Assembly (NCBI GenBank): GCA_027018975.1
Contig: JALUXN010000078.1
Coordinates: 1 to 17,833 of the forward strand
Reading direction: 5' to 3'
Length of the DNA: 17,833 nt
Origin: Mariprofundaceae bacterium
GTDB lineage: Bacteria > Pseudomonadota > Zetaproteobacteria > Mariprofundales > Mariprofundaceae
The translations under genes were made by a program, and so were the position numbers. The notes below the pieces were generated by a model that saw only the letters and a program-made list of their open reading frames with translations, did not search any database and was not told where the DNA came from. Shown one piece after another: positions 14,157 through 17,833 of the stretch (its first letter is position 1; every line of letters begins with the position of its first letter).

Positions 14157-15582
14157 TCCGGCCGATCCAACCGCTTCCCCGCTGCAAAATCACCCGTTGT
14201 GGGATGCCGGCGCGCGTCAACAATGGTTGCAGGGCGAGCACTTTCAACAGCTGTTTCCGGTGCGTGGCAAGGTGCACAAGGTGCTCGGTCCGATGCTGGA
14301 GGCGACGGGGCTGAAATCGAGCATCGGCCATGCCTGCCGGATCAGTTGTCAGGGTGGCCATGAGATTGAGGCGGAGGTGGTCGGCTTTCGCGGTGACTAT
14401 TCGTTGTTGATGCCGGTCGGTAGTACGCGTGGCATTGCACCGGGTGACCCGATCACGCCCGGTACGAGTATGCCCTCCATTCAGGTCGGCTCCCATCTGC
14501 TCGGGCGGGTGCTCAATGGTTTGGGTGAGCCGATGGATGAGCAGCCGATCAGCCGGACGGGGCGGCACTATCCACTGCATGGTAAGCGCATCAATCCCTT
14601 CAGTCGTCATATTATTGACGATCGGATGCGACTCGGGGTGCGGGTGATGGATGCCTGTATTCCGATGGGCTGGGGTCAGCGGATGGGCCTGTTTGCCGGC
14701 GCTGGAGTAGGCAAGAGTAGTCTGCTGGGCATGCTGGCGCGCAATTCGGATGCCGATGTGAATGTGATTGCGTTGGTCGGTGAGCGTGGCCGCGAGGTGC
14801 GGGAGTTTCTTGATCTCTCCCTTGGTGCAGAGGCGTTGCAGCACAGTGTGGTGGTGGTGGCGACTTCGGATATGCCGCCGGTATTGCGCATTCGCACGGC
14901 ACATATGGCCACCGCGATTGCCGAGGCCTTTCGCGCCGAGGGGAAGAAGGTGTTGCTGATGATGGATAGCTTGACCCGTGTGGCACATGCGCAACGCGAA
15001 ATCGGACTGATGCTCGGCGAGCCGCCGGCCAGTAAAGGGTACACGCCCTCCTGTTTTTCCATTATTGCGGAGCTGTTGGAGCGCTCCGGGCCGGGGGAGG
15101 CGGGTAGCGGTGATATCAGCGCGCTCTATACGGTGTTGGTTGAGGGAGATGATATTCAGGCCGATCCGGTGGCTGATGCGGCGATGTCGGTGCTTGATGG
15201 TCATGTGATTATGGATCGCACACTGGCTGAGCAGGGGCACTATCCGGCGATCAGTGTGCTGCGCAGTGTCAGCCGGCTCGATACCCAGCTGCTCTCCGAT
15301 GAGCTGCTGCAGGCGGTGCGTCTGTTCCGCAAGAAGGTTGCGATGTATGAGCGCATGGAGGATATGATCTCCATCGGTGCTTATGAGAAGGGGAGTAATC
15401 CGGAGCTCGATCAGGTGATCGCATTGATGCCGGAGATTCGGGAGTTTTTGCAGCAGAAACCGGATGAGTTCAGCAGCAATGAGGAATCGGCACAGCGATT
15501 GCTAGAGTTGGTCAGTAGGCTATCCTACGAGGAGAATTTGCATGAAGCTCAGAACATCGCAAATCTTGGCACAGCTCAGTGA
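14146..15582 (+). CDS. fliI: flagellum-specific ATP synthase FliI (export ATPase)
   Basis: FliI is the hexameric ATPase of the flagellar type III export apparatus, related to F1 beta. The 478-residue protein has Walker A AGAGVGKS (184-191), an arginine-rich ALVGERGREVREFL, Walker B VLLMMD (Asp274) and RVAHAQREIGLMLGEPPASK. It also carries the ATPase alpha/beta-type signature PASKGYTPSCFS, followed by LLERSGPGEAGSGDISALYT. The extended N-terminus (about 25 residues before the beta-barrel) makes it slightly longer than the 440-460 usual. ATG codons at 14146 and 14149 are both possible starts inside fliH, giving an 11- or 8-base overlap. fliJ starts inside its last 41 bases. The identification is secure. 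Confidence 0.97.
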   Translation: MMSDPADPTASPLQNHPLWDAGARQQWLQGEHFQQLFPVRGKVHKVLGPMLEATGLKSSIGHACRISCQGGHEIEAEVVGFRGDYSLLMPVGSTRGIAPGDPITPGTSMPSIQVGSHLLGRVLNGLGEPMDEQPISRTGRHYPLHGKRINPFSRHIIDDRMRLGVRVMDACIPMGWGQRMGLFAGAGVGKSSLLGMLARNSDADVNVIALVGERGREVREFLDLSLGAEALQHSVVVVATSDMPPVLRIRTAHMATAIAEAFRAEGKKVLLMMDSLTRVAHAQREIGLMLGEPPASKGYTPSCFSIIAELLERSGPGEAGSGDISALYTVLVEGDDIQADPVADAAMSVLDGHVIMDRTLAEQGHYPAISVLRSVSRLDTQLLSDELLQAVRLFRKKVAMYERMEDMISIGAYEKGSNPELDQVIALMPEIREFLQQKPDEFSSNEESAQRLLELVSRLSYEENLHEAQNIANLGTAQ

Positions 15583-15982
15583 GCAGGATCGCAACAAAGC
15601 CGAGGCGGAGCTGGCCGAGATTCAGGGGCGAAAAATCCGCTTGCTGGAGCTGAGAGAGCAATCCTTGCAACGCATTCAGAGTCTGCATGTGCAGCGTAAC
15701 GAGACCATTGCCCGCCCGCATGCGGCCAGTTTGTTGCAGGCATTTGAACTCTCGCTGCGTGAGCAACAGACGATGTTGGCGGCGATTGCGCAGCATCTGG
15801 AAGAGGTCGAAGCGGATAAACAGCGGGTATTGGTGCTGTTTGCCGAGGCGTACCGTACACAACACACCTATGAAGAGATGCACCAGCAACGTAAACGACA
15901 GCTGCGTCGCAGGGAAGAGCAGCAGCAGCAGCGTCAAATGGATGACATGATCGCTGCGCGCAAAGTGGTGGGGCGTTCCTGA
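15542..15982 (+). CDS. fliJ: flagellar export protein FliJ
   Basis: FliJ is the small coiled-coil stalk protein of the export ATPase, similar to the gamma subunit of F1; it inserts into the FliI ring and escorts chaperones. The protein is 146 residues, almost entirely charged helix: QILAQLSEQDRNKAEAELAE, LRE-type heptads, then YRTQHTYEEMHQQRKRQLRR and a polyglutamine/arginine patch (REEQQQQRQMDDMI). It lacks hydrophobic segments. The start ATG lies within fliI, with ACGAGGAGAA at 15528-15537 directly upstream as ribosome-binding site, giving a 41-base overlap with fliI. FliJ sequences are divergent, so position and coiled-coil composition carry much of the call. Confidence 0.92.
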   Translation: MKLRTSQILAQLSEQDRNKAEAELAEIQGRKIRLLELREQSLQRIQSLHVQRNETIARPHAASLLQAFELSLREQQTMLAAIAQHLEEVEADKQRVLVLFAEAYRTQHTYEEMHQQRKRQLRRREEQQQQRQMDDMIAARKVVGRS

Positions 15983-15983
15983 G

Positions 15984-16805
15984 ATGAAACGATTATACGC
16001 AACGCTGCTCTTTGCGGCGATCGCACTGCTACTCTCTGCGAAAGTCACGCTGAATATCTGGTTGCCTCTGCCCGCCGGCGAGTCGGGCAGTCAGGTGGCA
16101 GCGGCGACCAGCGCGGTTCGTTCTGTTGTCCATGTCCGTCCTGTTTCTGTTAATCAACACGCCAAGCAAACACATGTCGCGCCGGAGCCGGAACAGTCCG
16201 GCGGGACTGCCCCTGCCGAGATTGCATCTGCTCCACGGCAGGCGGCATCGCCTTCGTTGCCCGAGCATCTGCCCGCTGCGCTGCCGAGTGCGACACTCTC
16301 TGTCCGTTTTTCAGTCGATGAGCTGGCCAAATTGCCGCTGGCCAAACTGGCAGCCTATCTGATTCCCGCCGCCAATGCCGAAGCAAACAGTGCTGAGCAG
16401 GCGATCATTGAGGATAAGACCTTGGCTTCACTGCGTCAGTATCGGAATCAGCTGGATGCGCGCGCGGCGGAGCTGGATAAACAGGAGGCAAGCCTGAAAG
16501 CAGCTGAAGAGCAGTTGAAACAGCGCATCACTGAGCTGGAACAGCTGGAGGCGAGTATTCAGCAGCGGTTGCAGGATGAGGCGAAGATCAAGAGCAAGAA
16601 GATCAAGCGGCTGACTGCAGTCTATCAGGGCATGAAGCCAGATAAGGCAGCGCCGGTGATTGCGCAGATGGAGCTGGCAACGGTGGTGAAGATTTTCCTG
16701 CAGATGGATGAGAAGAAGGTGGGCAAGATCCTCTCCTACTTGCCGCCGGATAAGGCGGTTCGGATCAGCCAGGCGATGACCCGTCAGATCAGTACGGTGA
16801 AGTAG
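15984..16805 (+). CDS. MotE/YlxF-like membrane-anchored coiled-coil protein
   Basis: The 273-residue protein starts with a single membrane helix (about 4-27, LYATLLFAAIALLLSA), so it is an inner-membrane anchor rather than a cleaved secretory protein. An Ala/Pro-rich linker (about 35-120) follows, then a coiled coil (about 139-200). The C-terminal helical domain (about 205-268), with YQGMKPDKAAPVIAQMEL and KKVGKILSYLPPDKAVRISQ, resembles the MgtE N-terminal domain also found in MotE and in Bacillus YlxF. MotE of rhizobia is a chaperone for the stator-associated protein MotC, and YlxF lies between fliJ and fliK in Bacillus. The gene begins one base after fliJ and ends directly against the next gene. 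A role in motor or stator assembly is inferred from this context. Confidence 0.8.
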   Translation: MKRLYATLLFAAIALLLSAKVTLNIWLPLPAGESGSQVAAATSAVRSVVHVRPVSVNQHAKQTHVAPEPEQSGGTAPAEIASAPRQAASPSLPEHLPAALPSATLSVRFSVDELAKLPLAKLAAYLIPAANAEANSAEQAIIEDKTLASLRQYRNQLDARAAELDKQEASLKAAEEQLKQRITELEQLEASIQQRLQDEAKIKSKKIKRLTAVYQGMKPDKAAPVIAQMELATVVKIFLQMDEKKVGKILSYLPPDKAVRISQAMTRQISTVK

Positions 16806-17246
16806 ATGTTGACCACATTGAAACAGCTGTGGCAGCAAGCGGTGGAGAGCAAGCCGCGTAAGGCGCCGCACGATTTGGCACTGGCCGTGGCGGGGTTGAT
16901 GGTGGAGGTGATGCGCATGGATGGTCACCTTCACGAAGCCGAGCGTGCCACGATCATCGGTGCACTGCAGGCGCGTTTTGACCTCGACGCGGAGGAGGTG
17001 GAGCAGCTGATTGCGCGGGCAAGCTCCAAGGTGGAGCTGGCGCTCGATATGCATCAGTTTACGTCGGTGGTGGTGAAGGGTTTTTCGACCGAAGAACGGG
17101 TGGCGATATTGGCTGAGCTGTGGGCTGTGGCTCAAGCGGATGGCCATGTGGATCCCTATGAAGAGCAGCTCATTCGCCGTGCTGCCGAACTGCTCGGCTT
17201 ACACCATACACAATTCATCGAGGCGAAGATTCAGGCGGGTATTTGA
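16806..17246 (+). CDS. TerB-family protein
   Basis: This 146-residue soluble helical protein starts on the base after the previous stop codon, so it is the last gene of the flagellar operon. Two related segments are visible: MRMDGHLHEAE (36-46, DG at 39-40) and AQADGHVDPYEEQ (DG at 112-113). Both have a DGH-x(3-4)-E pattern in which Asp/Glu could bind metal. This arrangement is characteristic of the TerB/tellurite-resistance-associated domain, where paired helices show internal similarity. TerB-like proteins are widespread and their biochemical role is unsettled. No other tellurite genes are near, so the name should not be taken to mean tellurite resistance. A flagellum-related role is inferred only from operon position. 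Confidence 0.75.
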   Translation: MLTTLKQLWQQAVESKPRKAPHDLALAVAGLMVEVMRMDGHLHEAERATIIGALQARFDLDAEEVEQLIARASSKVELALDMHQFTSVVVKGFSTEERVAILAELWAVAQADGHVDPYEEQLIRRAAELLGLHHTQFIEAKIQAGI

Positions 17247-17259
17247 TATAGGCTGACAC

Positions 17260-17285
17260 AATCCGCGTCCGCTGGTGGATTTTTT
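17260..17285 (+). terminator. Rho-independent terminator at the end of the flagellar operon
   Basis: The stem AATCCGC (17260-17266) pairs with GTGGATT (17275-17281) with one G-U pair and an 8-base loop, followed by a T run to 17285. It starts 14 bases past the stop of the TerB-like gene. The stem is short, so strength is moderate. Confidence 0.65.
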
Positions 17286-17300
17286 GAGGAGAAACTCTAG

Positions 17301-17324
17301 ATTGCCGCGAAATTTTGCGGTGAT
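17301..17324. repeat. inverted repeat between terminator and mobile element
   Basis: CCGCGAAA and TTTTGCGG (17305-17320) form a near-perfect 16-base palindrome, extendable with G-U pairs to ATTGCCGC/GCGGTGAT. It could be a protein-binding site or a second hairpin after the terminator. No assignment is possible from sequence alone. Confidence 0.4.
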
Positions 17325-17378
17325 GTTGTGAGTGCTCGCTATCTATGCGATCCATCAGGCAATCGTTATTGCAATCAA

Positions 17379-17386
17379 AACAAATA
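17379..17386. repeat. left target-site duplication AACAAATA
   Basis: This is the left copy of the 8-bp direct repeat flanking the miniature element. The identical right copy lies at 17603-17610. Both abut the GTAAC/GTTAC ends with no extra matching base on either side. Confidence 0.8.
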
Positions 17387-17602
17387 GTAACTCTTGAGTA
17401 ACAAAATGGTGAGGCTACCATTTTGTTACTCAATCGTTGGGTGTTTGCAACGCGACTTGAGTCGCTATTCAGCTACGTGCTGGAACTATTCAGATCGCCC
17501 ATGGATTGTTCGATAGCAAGGCGAACACGCGCAGTGTGCTGCTGCACATGAGCATGTTCAACGCAGCTAGCGGGCAAACCGTAGGATGAGCTGAATAGTT
17601 AC
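17387..17602. mobile_element. 216-bp MITE with 8-bp target duplication, probably IS66-related
   Basis: The element ends in imperfect 12-bp inverted repeats: left GTAACTCTTGAG (17387-17398), and right, read inward on the other strand, GTAACTATTCAG (17591-17602), 10 of 12 identical. It is flanked by a perfect 8-bp direct repeat AACAAATA (17379-17386 and 17603-17610), as expected of a target duplication. No open reading frame of note lies inside; the interior is full of palindromes. IS66-family elements make 8-bp duplications and have ends starting GTAA, so an IS66-type transposase is the likely source of mobility. It inserted in an A/T-rich stretch between the flagellar operon and tig. The boundaries are seen directly; the family assignment is inference. 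Confidence 0.8.
17394..17433. repeat. perfect 17-bp inverted repeat inside the mobile element
   Basis: TTGAGTAACAAAATGGT (17394-17410) and its exact reverse complement (17417-17433) flank the loop GAGGCT. It lies just inside the left end of the mobile element. It would form a stable hairpin in either strand and might act as a weak bidirectional terminator, since TTTTGTT lies in its right arm. Confidence 0.9.
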
Positions 17603-17610
17603 AACAAATA
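17603..17610. repeat. right target-site duplication AACAAATA
   Basis: This is the right copy of the 8-bp direct repeat, directly after the element end GTTAC. It matches 17379-17386 exactly. Confidence 0.8.
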
Positions 17611-17677
17611 AAAATAATCGATATGAGATGCAGGGCGGCTGGCGTTGTCGGCGGCTTCTTGATTTGCGGAGAGAGTG

Positions 17678-17833
17678 ATGATTCAAACAGATGTGAAAGA
17701 GCTTGGCCCACAGGAATACCTGGTGACGGTCACCGTGGCACAGAGTGAGTATGACCGGATTTATGGTGAGAAGCTGAAGAGGCTCTCGACACAGGTGAAG
17801 ATGCCTGGTTTTCGGCCGGGGAAGACGCCGGTT
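17678..17833 (+). CDS. tig: trigger factor, 3' end cut off by the window
   Basis: Only the first 52 codons are in the window. The protein starts MIQTDVKELGPQEYLVTVTV and reaches the ribosome-binding signature GFRPGKTPV (about 44-52), the loop by which trigger factor docks at the ribosomal tunnel exit to fold nascent chains. The segment EYDRIYGEKLKRLSTQVKMP matches the helical hairpin before that loop. The ATG at 17678 has GGAGA at 17668-17672. An in-frame GTG one codon upstream is less likely. The rest of the ~430-residue protein (prolyl isomerase and C-terminal domains) lies beyond the window. In many proteobacteria clpP, clpX and lon follow. Confidence 0.95.
   Translation, partial: MIQTDVKELGPQEYLVTVTVAQSEYDRIYGEKLKRLSTQVKMPGFRPGKTPV

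Noticed and set aside
17394..17445. integron attC-like site (a GTTGGGT core-like heptamer near an inverted repeat)
   Set aside because: The partner core site at the other end is missing and the stem is perfect rather than carrying extrahelical bases; the transposon-type ends and duplication explain the region better.
17490..17711. 73-codon minus-strand open frame spanning the mobile element and the tig start
   Set aside because: It crosses the element border and the tig start codon and its composition looks random, so it is not a transposase remnant.

Overview
The window is a moderately GC-rich bacterial chromosome segment in which every gene supported here lies on the + strand. A cytochrome bd oxidase, a type I glutamine synthetase, two sigma-54 activators, a flagellar basal-body operon and a trigger factor together indicate a motile Gram-negative bacterium, most likely Pseudomonadota. 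The protein set would suit an iron- or sulfur-oxidising lineage such as Zetaproteobacteria, but that is an impression and the sequence alone does not prove it.

Layout. Positions 1-2435 hold the end of cydA, then cydB and the 38-codon cydX: the quinol oxidase bd operon with its small third subunit. Positions 2436-2807 are non-coding and hold a structured stretch ending in a strong intrinsic terminator. glnA (2808-4223) follows as a single-gene unit with its own terminator. A sigma-54 response regulator (4471-5859), an exported helical-repeat (TPR-like) protein (about 6052-8178) and a FleQ/FlrA-like sigma-54 activator (8175-9530) come next, the last two overlapping by ATGA. Then a compact flagellar operon runs flgB-flgC-fliE-fliF-fliG-fliH-fliI-fliJ, followed by a MotE/YlxF-like membrane-anchored coiled-coil protein and a TerB-like protein (to 17246). 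Most of these genes abut or overlap.

The flagellar genes encode proximal rod (FlgB, FlgC), rod-MS ring adaptor (FliE), MS ring (FliF), switch (FliG) and the export ATPase complex (FliH, FliI, FliJ). These are the earliest-assembling parts of the flagellum. The two upstream enhancer-binding proteins both keep the GAFTGA loop and are the likely transcriptional controllers. The order from flgB to the YlxF-like gene matches the fla/che operon of Bacillus subtilis.

The 431-bp gap before the partial trigger factor gene tig (17678 to window end) begins with a terminator and contains the most notable feature of the window. This is a 216-bp non-coding element (17387-17602) with imperfect 12-bp terminal inverted repeats that begin GTAAC, flanked by a perfect 8-bp direct repeat AACAAATA. 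It has the hallmarks of a miniature inverted-repeat transposable element (MITE), probably mobilised by an IS66-family transposase, and it carries internal copies of its own end motif.
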